The notes beneath the pieces were generated by a model. That model searched no databases, was not told the DNA's origin, and saw only the letters and a list, made by a program, of their open reading frames with translations. A stretch of 64,000 nucleotides of DNA from Cronobacter universalis NCTC 9529 (lineage in GTDB: Bacteria > Pseudomonadota > Gammaproteobacteria > Enterobacterales > Enterobacteriaceae), in assembly GCF_001277175.1 (NCBI RefSeq), contig NZ_CP012257.1:3782001-3846000 (forward strand). The letters are read 5' to 3'. The position numbers and the translations under genes were made by a program. Below, piece by piece: positions 50,359-59,395 of the stretch (positions are counted from its first letter, which is position 1; the number at the start of each line of letters is the position of its first letter).

Positions 50359-50406
50359 ATCCCACATAAGCCACCCACCGCTTCGTAAACCTGAACCACC
50401 GCCCTA

Positions 50407-52503
50407 TTACCGGAAGTTCAGGCTCTTATCGCTGGTCATGCTGTAGAGATCAAACTTACGGCCCAGCATCTGACCGCCGTCACGGGTGAGCGGCGTCCAG
50501 CCGATCGCGGCCCGGCTGCGGGTCGGGCTGGTGGTGAAGAGATCAAACGGCACCGACACATAGACGCCTTTGGTGAAATCGCCCTCGCCATACTCTTCCG
50601 GCGAGACGTTCGTGATAGTCGCGTACGCGCCCACCACAATCCCGCTGTCGAAGTGTTTCGAGACTTCCAGCGTGCCGCCCTTATCGCCTGCCAGATACTG
50701 GCCGACGCTCGCTTTAATCAGCACATCCTGCGCAAACGGCGGCGTCCAGTACGCGGTCAGGTGACCGGTTTTCACGCTGTAGTCGGTGAATTTCATCATG
50801 TTCTGCGGGCTGGTCCAGTCACGCTGTTTCACGTAGTTGCCATTGACCCCAAACGCCCAGTTGCTGTCCACCGGACGCCACAGCACTTCCGCGCCGGCAC
50901 CGGCATACATGGTTTCCAGATAGCCCGCGTAGACCTGTCCGTAGAAATCGCCGCCCAGATGTTGGAAGTAGTTCGCCTGCAGGTTGTTAACGTAATAGTT
51001 GTTCTCAACATATTCGCGCACGCGGGTACGCACGCGCGGCAGCGGCGAACGATCTTTCGGGTCGGTGTAGCTGAACTTGTCGTAATTGTTCGCTAGGTTC
51101 ACAAACACGCTGCCGGAGGTTAGCAGGTGGTCGGTCATCCACCAGTCGGCGGTGCCCATCAGGCCCAGCTGATACATGTAGAAGTTTTCCGGGCCGCCGA
51201 TGGACTGGTTCAGCACCGGGTTGATCGCGACATTAAAGCGCGATTTCTCGATATACCAGCCCTGCTCCGGGTTCTCCGCCTCGACCGGCGTCATGCGCTG
51301 CTGCGCCAGCGGCGTCTCATGGCCGAGCGGTTCGCCTTCCAGATGACGCTTCAGGCTCGCCACGTCGGTTTCCGTGGTGACCTGCGGCATATTGAGCCGC
51401 GTTTCGGTCACGCGGATGCGGTTCACGCCTTCCGGCAGGTCATTCATGATAATGCGGTTGGCGCGCTCGATCCCTTCGCGCGAATCACGGTATTTATACT
51501 GCTCGCCCGTCACGTAGAGCGTGTCGCCCTTCACCTGAATCTGCGGGTCGTTAAGACCGGCGTTGTATTTCAGCGAAGTAAGCTGGTTCGCCACCACGCT
51601 GTGCTGCAACATCGCGTCCTGCGGCTGCGGATCATACTCAGGGCGGCGGTTATCGTTATAGGACGGGCGCAGATCGTTAAAGTTGGTGCGCAGCGTAAAG
51701 CCGAACATCACCGTGTTGCCGCGCTCGTAGCTCAGGTTAACGTCCGCCCAGTCGGCGACGCGATAAATCGCGCCCACGTTGAATTTGCTTTTCTGATCGA
51801 TTTTGCCCGCGAAGTCCTGGGTGTAGTTGTTGCCTTCATACTCCAGCTTCAGGCGCAGCGGCTGCCACGGCGTCTGGTATTCGATACCGCCGAAAATCGC
51901 CGCCGGGCCGTGGAACATGGTGCTGCCGTCAATCGAGCCCGCGCGCTGGTAGCTCGGATCGCGGTAGCAGAATTTATCGTCGTACTGGCAGAACGGGTTT
52001 TTCACGTTGCCGTTCGTTCCCAGATAACCCCAGCCCAGGCCGAGCGAGAAATCAAACGGGCCCCAGGCTTTGCTGGCGACAAGGTATTCGGCGTCAAACA
52101 GCCCCGTACCGCCGATATCGCGCGCGCCCACCGCCACCTGCGGCAGCCAGTACCCCTCTTCCCACAGGCGCAGCTTGAGATCGAACGCCTTATCTTTGTA
52201 GGTCTGATCGCCGGAGAACGCATCCACGTTAGAGTATTCACGGGTACGCACGTCGGTGTAGCGCAGCGTGGTTTCCAGCCACGGGAAGAGCTGAATGGAG
52301 GCGGAGTAGTAGCGATACTGATCGTTATCGTGATAGTTAAGACTCAGCTCACCCTCGCGCGCCATGCGCGCCGTCGGCGTCTGCATCAGGCCGACGCCGC
52401 CGAAATCTGTCTGCGAAGGGCCCACCGGCGCCGGATACGTTTCGGCATGACAGGCGGAAGCGACCGCCAGCGCCAGCAGGCTGAAATAGTAATGTTTTTT
52501 CAT
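50407..52503 (-). CDS. yjbH: YjbH outer-membrane exopolysaccharide protein
   Basis: This 698-residue protein matches the YjbH/GfcD (DUF940) family of large outer-membrane beta-barrel proteins linked to exopolysaccharide export. The signal peptide ends [10 protein letters not shown]. The N-terminal segment [23 protein letters not shown] is the family signature, and many alternating strands follow to the C-terminus. It is last in the yjbEFGH operon and starts in a TAATG overlap with yjbG. Export of a matrix polysaccharide is inferred from E. coli data. Confidence 0.95.
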   Translation of the reverse strand: MKKHYYFSLLALAVASACHAETYPAPVGPSQTDFGGVGLMQTPTARMAREGELSLNYHDNDQYRYYSASIQLFPWLETTLRYTDVRTREYSNVDAFSGDQTYKDKAFDLKLRLWEEGYWLPQVAVGARDIGGTGLFDAEYLVASKAWGPFDFSLGLGWGYLGTNGNVKNPFCQYDDKFCYRDPSYQRAGSIDGSTMFHGPAAIFGGIEYQTPWQPLRLKLEYEGNNYTQDFAGKIDQKSKFNVGAIYRVADWADVNLSYERGNTVMFGFTLRTNFNDLRPSYNDNRRPEYDPQPQDAMLQHSVVANQLTSLKYNAGLNDPQIQVKGDTLYVTGEQYKYRDSREGIERANRIIMNDLPEGVNRIRVTETRLNMPQVTTETDVASLKRHLEGEPLGHETPLAQQRMTPVEAENPEQGWYIEKSRFNVAINPVLNQSIGGPENFYMYQLGLMGTADWWMTDHLLTSGSVFVNLANNYDKFSYTDPKDRSPLPRVRTRVREYVENNYYVNNLQANYFQHLGGDFYGQVYAGYLETMYAGAGAEVLWRPVDSNWAFGVNGNYVKQRDWTSPQNMMKFTDYSVKTGHLTAYWTPPFAQDVLIKASVGQYLAGDKGGTLEVSKHFDSGIVVGAYATITNVSPEEYGEGDFTKGVYVSVPFDLFTTSPTRSRAAIGWTPLTRDGGQMLGRKFDLYSMTSDKSLNFR

Positions 52504-53237
52504 TAATCCGGTACCCGATGCGTCAGAGAAGAGATGATTTGCTCGTTCAGCCCGTCATACGCTGAGGTAAACGTATGGTCAGCGAAGCCGACATACAGAA
52601 TGCTGCCGGGCATCGGCTCAACGTGGCGCTTATTCCAGTACGCCACCGGCACCTTTTCCACGCGCCCGGTCGGCTGAATCAGCCAGGCGTAGCTACGCTC
52701 GGCGCCGCTCAGACGGCTGACCTCATCCAGGTAATCGGTCACGGGTTTGCCGGGGGTAAACGTTTTTTTGCCCGGCGCGCTGACAAGCCCGACAAGCGTA
52801 ATGGTGGACGGCTGCGGGCCCACCCATAACTCATAGTCGCCTTCCAGCGGCGGGTTGTTGTGCGGACGCACCCGCACGCGATCCGGGTCGAGGATCACTC
52901 TCTGACGGCCTGTCACTTTGATGGCCTGTAACTGCTGGCGCACGCGGTTAATCGCCGCGCCGTCATCGCCGCCCTCTTCGGCGGCAAGCGACGCCAGGCG
53001 GTTGAGCAGCACCTGATGCTGCGCCTGCGCCTCAACGCTTGCCTGACGTTCGCTGATAACCGCGCCCAGCCACCAGCTGCCGGCTAACTGCGGTTGAGAA
53101 ACCAGATCGGCGAGATGTTTCGCGCCGGAGACTTTTAGCGGCTGTGCGTGGTCCCGATAAACGGTAATAGTGCCGTCGGCGAAAGCGCAAAAGCTGCCGA
53201 GGCTAAAAATCAGCGAAGCGATAAGTGTGGTTTTCAT
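52503..53237 (-). CDS. yjbG: YjbG periplasmic exopolysaccharide protein
   Basis: This 244-residue protein belongs to the YjbG/GfcC family. A signal peptide ends [21 protein letters not shown] helical segment rich in Gln/Arg/Glu (about 65-105) and two ubiquitin-like beta-grasp (SLBB-like) segments around [23 protein letters not shown] and YVGFADHTF follow, as in GfcC. It is probably a periplasmic partner of YjbH in polysaccharide export. TAATG overlaps join it to yjbF and yjbH. Confidence 0.94.
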   Translation of the reverse strand: MKTTLIASLIFSLGSFCAFADGTITVYRDHAQPLKVSGAKHLADLVSQPQLAGSWWLGAVISERQASVEAQAQHQVLLNRLASLAAEEGGDDGAAINRVRQQLQAIKVTGRQRVILDPDRVRVRPHNNPPLEGDYELWVGPQPSTITLVGLVSAPGKKTFTPGKPVTDYLDEVSRLSGAERSYAWLIQPTGRVEKVPVAYWNKRHVEPMPGSILYVGFADHTFTSAYDGLNEQIISSLTHRVPD

Positions 53238-53872
53238 TATTTCGCTGCCTTCAACAGAATGGTGGTGACCGGAAAATACCCCGCTCCCAGATATTGTTTT
53301 GACTGACGAATCTGTCCATCGCTGTCCACCCAGAAGCGGTTGTGCCAGGTGGCGGCTTCCGTGGTCACTTCTTCATCCAGCACGCGCACCGGCGTGATGT
53401 CGCTGCCCACTTTCAGGGTATCGGTGCCGTCCCAGGTAAAGGTGGAGCGGGCGGTGGCGTAACGCACCTGATGACGCTCGGTCCAGCCCATCGTGCGCGT
53501 CCAGCTTGCGCCGTCGATAATCTGGTTGGCATGAACCAGCGGATCGGCCGCCAGATTATTGATGTCTATCAGGTTGTCGGCGAGGCTTAAGGTTTTCACG
53601 ACGCGCCCGCGCTGCGTCACGATGGTCGCGCGGTCCTGCGTCACCCATTTTTGCTGGCCGTTTTCAGAAAAGGCGAGGACCACAAAGAGTTGCGGGCCGT
53701 TATTCAGCGTCATGTACTGGCTGGCGTAGGGCATGTTCTGGATATCGTCATCCGTGAGCTGCACGCCATCCGGGCCGAAAATACTTTGCCTGAGTGAATT
53801 GCCGAGTCCCTTGGTCGTGGTGGAGCAGGCCTGAATCATCAGGCACATCAACACAATCGCGAGTCGCTTCAC
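53237..53872 (-). CDS. yjbF: YjbF exopolysaccharide lipoprotein
   Basis: This 211-residue lipoprotein of the YjbF/GfcB family has the lipobox MIQAC with Ser at +2 (STTTKG), so outer-membrane sorting is expected. The mature part is beta-rich (FVVLAFSENGQQKWVTQDRATIVTQRGRVVKTLS). It sits second in yjbEFGH after a hairpin that separates the highly expressed yjbE. It overlaps yjbG by one base. Confidence 0.94.
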   Translation of the reverse strand: MKRLAIVLMCLMIQACSTTTKGLGNSLRQSIFGPDGVQLTDDDIQNMPYASQYMTLNNGPQLFVVLAFSENGQQKWVTQDRATIVTQRGRVVKTLSLADNLIDINNLAADPLVHANQIIDGASWTRTMGWTERHQVRYATARSTFTWDGTDTLKVGSDITPVRVLDEEVTTEAATWHNRFWVDSDGQIRQSKQYLGAGYFPVTTILLKAAK

Positions 53873-53890
53873 GATATTTCCCCAAAAAAA

Positions 53891-53918
53891 GTCAAAATAA
53901 CCACACCGTAGTGTGGTT
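53891..53918 (-). terminator. Attenuator-like hairpin between yjbE and yjbF
   Basis: AACCACAC (53899-53906) and GTGTGGTT (53911-53918) form an 8-bp stem with loop CGTA. On the minus strand it is followed by ATTTTGAC and TTTTTTT. It probably ends most transcripts after yjbE. Confidence 0.8.
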
Positions 53919-53940
53919 ATGGTTAAAGCCCCCGAAGGGT

Positions 53941-54189
53941 TTACTGGGTGGTCGTGCTGGTGGTGGTGGTGGTGGTGGTCCCGGTATTGGAACCATCGCC
54001 GCCGCCGGTGGCGGCAAGCGCCACACCGACAACCGACCCTACAGTGCTTGACGCGCTGGCGCTGGAGCTGCCAACCGACACGGAGGTCGCTGCTGAGCCT
54101 GCCGCTTCACCGACGCTAACCGGTGCCGCCTGGGCTGAGACAGCGCCAAGCGCTGCAATGGCGAAAACGCCACTAAGGATTTTCTTCAT
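53941..54189 (-). CDS. yjbE: YjbE small exported protein, Ser/Thr/Gly-rich
   Basis: This 82-residue protein has a signal peptide ending SAQAAPVS, then a low-complexity Ala/Ser/Val/Gly mature part and a terminal polythreonine tract ([12 protein letters not shown]). It matches YjbE, the first gene of the Rcs-activated exopolysaccharide operon. It may be a matrix- or transport-associated peptide; the role is not defined. The seven-Thr tract is encoded by seven identical triplets, an in-frame microsatellite at 53959-53979. Confidence 0.9.
   Translation of the reverse strand: MKKILSGVFAIAALGAVSAQAAPVSVGEAAGSAATSVSVGSSSASASSTVGSVVGVALAATGGGDGSNTGTTTTTTTSTTTQ
53959..53979. repeat. Trinucleotide microsatellite (GGT)7 in yjbE
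   Basis: Seven uninterrupted GGT units (ACC on the coding strand) encode threonine. Slippage would change the length of the Thr tract without a frameshift. Confidence 0.85.
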
Positions 54190-54575
54190 ATCAATTTCCC
54201 TTCATTGAATGAATGGAGATTTACCTGAAAAGCTTTTCAGGCGCTTCCGAGTATACACAACAACCCCTGTCGGTTTACGACACAGGGAAATAGGCACAGG
54301 GTTTTAGGATAATTAGACAAACCGCGCAGGATGGCGTAATAAATTTTATATAAATCGCCTGTTTTTCATGCGCTTATAATATATTCCTGAAAAACGGAAA
54401 TCCGGTTTATCTGAAAGGCTTCAGGCGTGCAGAGAGCCAGCGCGGCGATTTTCGGATTAACCTCAAGATTAAAGAGTAGCGGGACGCGGGCGAACAACAA
54501 GATTTATCCGATAAAAAAATGCCGGCATATTGCCGGCATCATTACATTACGCTTATTTTTAACGCTTATTTAAAA
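54190..54575. other. Gap between pgi and yjbE
   Basis: This 386-bp interval contains the yjbE promoter region and the pgi terminator. An inverted repeat CCTGAAAAGCTTTTCAGG (54222-54239) lies about 35 bp before the yjbE start. Control by the Rcs phosphorelay is expected from E. coli, but I found no convincing RcsAB box. No coding potential is seen. Confidence 0.5.
54512..54540 (-). terminator. Terminator of pgi
   Basis: ATGCCGGCA (54519-54527) and TGCCGGCAT (54531-54539) pair over 9 bp with loop TAT. The minus strand continues into TTTTTTT. Confidence 0.93.
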
Positions 54576-56225
54576 TCAGCCGCGCCAGGCTTTATAACGG
54601 TTAATTAAGCCGTTGGTGGAGCTGTCATGGCTGTCGACCGATTTATCATCGCCCAGCTCCGGCAGGATGCGGTTAGCGAGCTGTTTGCCCAGCTCCACGC
54701 CCCACTGGTCGAAGGTAAAGATGTTCAGGATGGCGCCCTGGGTGAAGATTTTGTGCTCATAGAGCGCAATCAGCGCGCCCAGGCTGAACGGGGTGATTTC
54801 ACGCAGCAGGATGGAGTTGGTCGGGCGGTTGCCTTCAAACACTTTAAACGGCACCACGTTTTCCAGCTGTGCCGGATCTTTGCCCTGGTCGCGGAACTCT
54901 TGTTCCACCACGTCGCGGGATTTACCGAACGCCAGCGCTTCGGTCTGGGCGAAGAAGTTTGAGAGCAGTTTCGGATGATGATCAGACAGCGGGTTATGCG
55001 TAATCGCCGGCGCGATGAAATCGCACGGGACCAGTTTGGTGCCCTGGTGGATCAGCTGATAGAACGCGTGCTGGCCATTAGTGCCCGGCTCGCCCCAGAT
55101 AATCGGGCCGGTCTGGTAATCCACGGCGTTGCCGTCACGGTCAACGTATTTACCGTTGGATTCCATATTGCCCTGCTGGAAGTACGCCGCGAAGCGGTGC
55201 ATGTACTGGTCGTACGGCAGAATCGCTTCGGTTTCGGCACCAAAGAAGTTGTTGTACCAGATGCCAATCAGCGCCAGCAGCACCGGCAGGTTTTTCTCAA
55301 ACGGCGTGGTGGAGAAGTGTTTGTCCATCTCGTGCGCGCCGGAGAGCAGCTCGACAAAGTTGTCGTAGCCCACGGACAGAATGATAGAGAGACCAATCGC
55401 CGACCAGAGGGAGTAACGGCCGCCGACCCAGTCCCAGAACTCAAACATGTTCGCGGTATCGATGCCGAAATCGCCGACCGCTTTCGCGTTGGTGGAGAGC
55501 GCCGCGAAGTGCTTCGCCACATGCTTTTCGTCACCGGCGGTTTTCAGGAACCAGTCGCGCGCGCTGTGGGCGTTGGTCATGGTTTCCTGAGTGGTGAAGG
55601 TTTTGGACGCCACCAGGAACAGGGTGCTTTCCGGGTTCACCTTTTTCAGCACTTCGGCGATGTGGGTGCCATCGACGTTGGAGACAAAGTGCATGTTGAG
55701 GTGATTTTTGTACGGGCGCAGGGCTTCGGTCACCATGAACGGGCCGAGGTCAGAGCCGCCGATACCGATGTTCACCACGTCAGTGATAGGCTTGCCGGTA
55801 TAGCCTTTCCATTCGCCGGAGATAATGGCTTCGGAGAATTTTTTCATCTTCTCCAGCACGGCGTTCACTTCCGGCATCACATCTTTGCCGTCCACCAGGA
55901 TCGGCGTATTGCTGCGGTTGCGCAGCGCGACGTGCAGCACGGCGCGGTCTTCGGTGCGGTTGATCTTCTCGCCGGAGAACATGGATTTAATGGCGCCCGC
56001 CAGATCGGTCTCTTTTGCCAGATCCAGCAGTTTGCTGAGCGTTTCTTCCGTGATGCGGTTTTTAGAGTAGTCCACCAGCATCTGATCGTTGAAGGTGGCG
56101 GAGAATTTACCGAAGCGGTCAGCGTCTTTGGCGAAGAGTTCCGCGAGGGTGACATCCTTCATCGCGTCGAAGTGATTTTGTAGTGCCTGCCAGGCAGAAG
56201 TCTGCGTTGGGTTGATGTTTTTCAT
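54576..56225 (-). CDS. pgi: Glucose-6-phosphate isomerase
   Basis: Pgi interconverts glucose-6-phosphate and fructose-6-phosphate in glycolysis. The protein has 549 residues, as in E. coli. Signature motifs are [34 protein letters not shown] in the form [16 protein letters not shown] and [24 protein letters not shown], with the catalytic Glu and His in the last. It is a single-gene unit divergent from lysC, ending in a strong terminator. Confidence 0.98.
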   Translation of the reverse strand: MKNINPTQTSAWQALQNHFDAMKDVTLAELFAKDADRFGKFSATFNDQMLVDYSKNRITEETLSKLLDLAKETDLAGAIKSMFSGEKINRTEDRAVLHVALRNRSNTPILVDGKDVMPEVNAVLEKMKKFSEAIISGEWKGYTGKPITDVVNIGIGGSDLGPFMVTEALRPYKNHLNMHFVSNVDGTHIAEVLKKVNPESTLFLVASKTFTTQETMTNAHSARDWFLKTAGDEKHVAKHFAALSTNAKAVGDFGIDTANMFEFWDWVGGRYSLWSAIGLSIILSVGYDNFVELLSGAHEMDKHFSTTPFEKNLPVLLALIGIWYNNFFGAETEAILPYDQYMHRFAAYFQQGNMESNGKYVDRDGNAVDYQTGPIIWGEPGTNGQHAFYQLIHQGTKLVPCDFIAPAITHNPLSDHHPKLLSNFFAQTEALAFGKSRDVVEQEFRDQGKDPAQLENVVPFKVFEGNRPTNSILLREITPFSLGALIALYEHKIFTQGAILNIFTFDQWGVELGKQLANRILPELGDDKSVDSHDSSTNGLINRYKAWRG

Positions 56226-56588
56226 AGCAATACTCTTGTGATTTGAGAATTGTGACTGCGGTCGATTGTAGCGCCAGTCGCTGAAATTGTGATGATTTTT
56301 ATCATAAGGCCGGACGCCAGCCTCCCCGGCGACAAGAGAAAAGTATAGCCGTTATAAGTTATTTTCCTGGCAGCCTGCGTAATATGAAAAATCCCCATGA
56401 CCGTATCGTTGACAATCCCCCGCCCAACCCTTTATTTATGAATAAGTACCGGCCCGACGCGCCCTGCGCACGCCTGGCCGGTCTTTTTTCTGCGGCTTTA
56501 GCCAATTGCTTACGCAACCTGAAGCTGCCTCTGACGCCCGCTTAGGGTTTTGCGCATTACGGCAATAAAGCAGCAGCACAGCGTCAGC

Positions 56589-56657
56589 GTTTTTCAGATG
56601 AGTTCGGGTATGGCAAGCGCAACCAATGCCGCCATAGCCTGAGTAAAGAAAGAGAAC
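56589..56657. repeat. Internally deleted ERIC element (69 bp)
   Basis: The left end GTTTTTCAGATGAGTTCGGG and the right end CAATGCCGCCATAGCCTGAG match the two ends of the full ERIC at 56790-56916, but the central ~58 bp with the conserved core is missing. The ends can still pair (GTTTTTC with GAGAAC-type end). Confidence 0.75.
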
Positions 56658-56659
56658 AC

Positions 56660-56786
56660 GATTTTCAAACGGTTTGGGGTTACGCGAAGGCGGCGACGCA
56701 GCGAATCCCCAGGAGCATACAAAAGTATGTGACTGGGGTGAGCGAGGAAAGCCAACACACGCGTAGCCACAAACAGGACGAAAATC
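56660..56786. repeat. Full-length ERIC element (127 bp), first of a tandem pair
   Basis: Terminal inverted repeats GATTTTC (56660-56666) and GAAAATC (56780-56786) bound exactly 127 bp. The core GCGAATCCCCAGGAGCATAC and GTATGTGACTGGGGTGAGCG is the ERIC consensus. Confidence 0.92.
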
Positions 56787-56789
56787 ATT

Positions 56790-56916
56790 GTTTTCCAAAA
56801 TAGTTCGGGGTGTGGCAAGGCGGTAAGCGAGCGAATCCCCGGGAGCATACAAAAGTATGTGACCGGGGTGAGCAAGCGCAACCAACGCCGCCACAGCCTG
56901 AAATATGAAGGAAAAC
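56790..56916. repeat. Full-length ERIC element (127 bp) abutting the lysine riboswitch
   Basis: Terminal inverted repeats GTTTTCC (56790-56796) and GGAAAAC (56910-56916) bound exactly 127 bp. It is separated from the previous ERIC by only ATT. Its last base is the first base of the riboswitch P1 helix. Confidence 0.92.
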
Positions 56917-57101
56917 CGGAAGAGGCGCGTCGGCCAGGTAACGTGTGCGAGGAACCCGTCCCACGACCACACGCGAGGGGGAACGACGCCGAGATGGCGC
57001 GCTGTCTGGTAAGGCGCGTCATCGGCTGCAGGGGCTGAATCCCCTGGGCTGTCACCCGAAACGACGGCAGTCGAACGTTTCGCAAGGTGGAGCGCTTCTG
57101 G
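56916..57101 (+). ncRNA. Lysine riboswitch (L box) of lysC
   Basis: The lysC leader closely follows the E. coli L-box. P1 is formed by CCGGAAG (56916-56922) and CTTCTGG (57095-57101) with one G-U pair. Conserved core elements are AGAGGCGCG near the start, GGGGCTGAATCCCCTGGG, GTCACCCGAAAC and GCAGTCGAACGTTTCGCAAG near the end. Lysine binding is expected to sequester the lysC ribosome site and expose RNase E sites; the 117 nt between aptamer and start form the expression platform. Confidence 0.95.
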
Positions 57102-57218
57102 GTGTATCGTAACGTAGGTTTTATCCTCCTGCGTCCGCCCCTTTACTGCGCTTTCCTTGTGCCCAGGCTGAACAGATTCCGCCATACATGATGAATGGCG
57201 CCCTGACACGAGGTTGTT

Positions 57219-58571
57219 ATGAGAGATTCTTTAGTGGTCGCTAAATTTGGCGGCACCAGCGTGGCGGATTTCGACGCCATGAACCGCAGCGCCGATGTCG
57301 TTCTGGACGACGGTCACGTCCGTCTGGTGGTGCTTTCCGCCTCCGCCGGGATCACTAATCTGCTGGTGGCGCTGGCGGAAGGTCCCGAAGCGACCGAGCG
57401 CTTTGTGAAGCTCGACGCCATTCGCAAGATCCAGTACGACATTCTGGAGCGCCTGCAAAACCCGGCGGTTATCCGCGAAGAGATTGATCGCCTGCTGGAA
57501 AATATCGCCACGCTTTCGGAAGCCGCGTCGCTGGCGACCTCTACCGCGCTCACCGACGAACTGGTTAGCCACGGCGAGCTGATGTCCACCCTGCTGTTTG
57601 TCGAGATCCTGCGCGAGCGCGGCGTGGACGCGCTGTGGTTTGACGTGCGTAAAGTGATGCGCACCAGCGACCGCTTCGGCCGCGCCGAGCCGGATGTCGC
57701 GGCGCTCGCGGAGCTCTGTACGCAGCAGCTCGCGCCGCGCCTGACGGAAGGGTTGGTGATCACCCAGGGGTTTATCGGCAGCGAAGCCAAAGGACGCACC
57801 ACCACGCTTGGCCGCGGCGGCAGCGACTATACCGCCGCCCTGCTCGCCGAGGCGCTGAAAGCGCGCCGCGTGGATATCTGGACGGACGTGCCGGGCATCT
57901 ACACCACCGATCCGCGCGTGGTGCCCGCCGCGAAACGCATTGATGAAATCGCGTTTGAAGAAGCCGCCGAAATGGCGACGTTCGGCGCCAAAGTGCTGCA
58001 CCCGGCGACGCTGCTGCCCGCCGTGCGCAGCGACATTCCGGTGTTTGTCGGCTCCAGCAAAGATCCGAAAGCGGGCGGCACGCTGGTATGCAACAAAACC
58101 ACCAACCCGCCGCTGTTCCGCGCGCTGGCGCTGCGCCGCAAGCAGACGCTGCTGACGCTCCACAGCCTGAACATGCTGCACTCGCGCGGTTTCCTCGCGG
58201 AAGTGTTCAGCATCCTGGCGCGACATAATATTTCGGTCGATCTCATTACCACCTCGGAAGTGAGCGTGGCGCTGACGCTCGACACCACCGGCTCCACCTC
58301 AACCGGCGACACGCTGCTGACCCAGGCATTGCTGACCGAGCTCTCCTCGCTCTGCCGCGTGGAAGTGGAGGAAAACCTGGCGCTGGTGGCGCTGATTGGC
58401 AATAACCTTTCTAAAGCCTGCGGCGTCGGCAAAGAGGTGTTTGGCGTGCTGGAGCCGTTTAACATCCGCATGATTTGCTACGGCGCGTCGAGCTATAACC
58501 TCTGCTTCCTGGTGCCGGGCAACGACGCGGAACAGGTCGTCCAGAAGCTGCACCAGAATCTTTTTGAATAA
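57219..58571 (+). CDS. lysC: Lysine-sensitive aspartokinase III
   Basis: LysC phosphorylates aspartate, the first step to lysine, threonine and methionine, and is feedback-inhibited by lysine. The protein has 450 residues. The kinase domain begins VAKFGGTSVADFDAMNRSADV and includes TTTLGRGGSDYTAALLAEAL. Two C-terminal ACT domains (about 310-450) contain the lysine site, including the LHSRGFLAEVFSILARHNISVDLITTSEVS segment. The ATG at 57219 follows CACGAGGTTGTT. Control is through the lysine riboswitch upstream. Confidence 0.97.
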   Translation: MRDSLVVAKFGGTSVADFDAMNRSADVVLDDGHVRLVVLSASAGITNLLVALAEGPEATERFVKLDAIRKIQYDILERLQNPAVIREEIDRLLENIATLSEAASLATSTALTDELVSHGELMSTLLFVEILRERGVDALWFDVRKVMRTSDRFGRAEPDVAALAELCTQQLAPRLTEGLVITQGFIGSEAKGRTTTLGRGGSDYTAALLAEALKARRVDIWTDVPGIYTTDPRVVPAAKRIDEIAFEEAAEMATFGAKVLHPATLLPAVRSDIPVFVGSSKDPKAGGTLVCNKTTNPPLFRALALRRKQTLLTLHSLNMLHSRGFLAEVFSILARHNISVDLITTSEVSVALTLDTTGSTSTGDTLLTQALLTELSSLCRVEVEENLALVALIGNNLSKACGVGKEVFGVLEPFNIRMICYGASSYNLCFLVPGNDAEQVVQKLHQNLFE

Positions 58572-58573
58572 GT

Positions 58574-58602
58574 AAAAAAATGGCCTGACATTGTCAGGCC
58601 AT
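58574..58602 (-). terminator. Terminator of the slipin-rtcB-nucleotidyltransferase operon
   Basis: ATGGCCTGAC (58580-58589) and GTCAGGCCAT (58593-58602) pair over 10 bp with a 3-nt loop. The minus strand continues into TTTTTTT. The stem includes the nucleotidyltransferase stop codon. It also lies right after lysC on the plus strand. Confidence 0.9.
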
Positions 58603-59379
58603 CACCGTTTCATAAAGCAGCTTATCTAACTGACTCGCCTGCGCCTTTTCGCTGTGCGGCAGCTCGGGCGGGGTTTCGCCGCGCGCCAGCTCTGCGGCGA
58701 TAAACGCATGTATCCGCGGCATCGATGCGCCATACTCAGCCTCGCCCGCCCGCTGTTTTCTCGCCAGCAGCGTGTCGATTTCTTCCCGCAGCAGCGGATC
58801 GTTCACCGTGCCCTCCAGCAGCGTGCAGAATCGCATCGGCGGCGCGCCCTTACCCGCTTCCACCCAGCGCACCGCCAGCAGCGGGCGCAGCACGTAGAAA
58901 TATTTCTTCAGCCGCACCGTCTCGCCCTGCAAATAACTGTGAAAGTTTTTGCGGGCCATCGAGTAGTAGTGCCAGCGCGCACGCTCAGCGGAGAACCAGA
59001 GCGGCACCTGGTCACGCAGCGCGCCGATGGCGGTCTCATCCTGCCGGTAGACTATCGGCGAGTCGAGCCACTCGATAAGCGTCGGGTTCGCCCGCTTGAG
59101 CAGCCCGAGCGCTTTGCGCCACTCCCAGCCGCAGACGTCGAGCGTGTCGTCGATGGGCAGTTCGATAACATCGCGCGGCGCATCGACCCGTAAATACCAC
59201 TCAGGCGGATGCACATAGAGAAAGCGCACGTCGTAGTCGCTGTCCGGCGAGGCAAAGCCCCAGCCCCGGCTCCCCGATTCGCAGGCGTAAAGCACCTTCA
59301 CGCCATACTTTGTTTCCACCTCGTTTAACACCTGCCGCACGCGCTCGCGCATGGCGGCGTCCACCCCGTTCAGTTCCAT
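58594..59379 (-). CDS. RNA-repair-associated nucleotidyltransferase (RlaP-like)
   Basis: This 261-residue protein belongs to the polymerase-beta-like nucleotidyltransferase group that co-occurs with RtcB-type ligases. The active-site motif is ACESGSRGWGFASPDSDYDVRFLYV, with the GS pair at about 36-37 and metal-binding aspartates in DSDYD at 46-50. The rest is largely helical (SMARKNFHSYLQGETVRLKKYFYVLRPLL). It is the last gene of the operon, 13 nt after rtcB, in the place where rtcA stands in E. coli. It may add or remove nucleotides at the ends of damaged RNA; this is inferred from family and context. Two ATGs are adjacent; the second (59379) has better spacing from AAGGAA. Confidence 0.88.
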   Translation of the reverse strand: MELNGVDAAMRERVRQVLNEVETKYGVKVLYACESGSRGWGFASPDSDYDVRFLYVHPPEWYLRVDAPRDVIELPIDDTLDVCGWEWRKALGLLKRANPTLIEWLDSPIVYRQDETAIGALRDQVPLWFSAERARWHYYSMARKNFHSYLQGETVRLKKYFYVLRPLLAVRWVEAGKGAPPMRFCTLLEGTVNDPLLREEIDTLLARKQRAGEAEYGASMPRIHAFIAAELARGETPPELPHSEKAQASQLDKLLYETVMA

Positions 59380-59395
59380 CATTTTTCCTTAAAAA

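Larger units (their letters stand above)
56226..57218. other. Long pgi-lysC intergenic region
   Basis: This 993-bp region carries the pgi promoter on the left, one deleted and two complete ERIC elements in tandem (56589-56916), the lysine riboswitch (56916-57101) and its expression platform up to lysC. A reading frame of 257 codons on the minus strand across it (56436-57209) merely translates repeats and riboswitch and is not a gene. Confidence 0.8.

Noticed and set aside
56436..57209. 257-codon frame on the minus strand upstream of lysC
   Set aside because: It runs across ERIC elements and the lysine riboswitch antisense and has repetitive, low-quality sequence.
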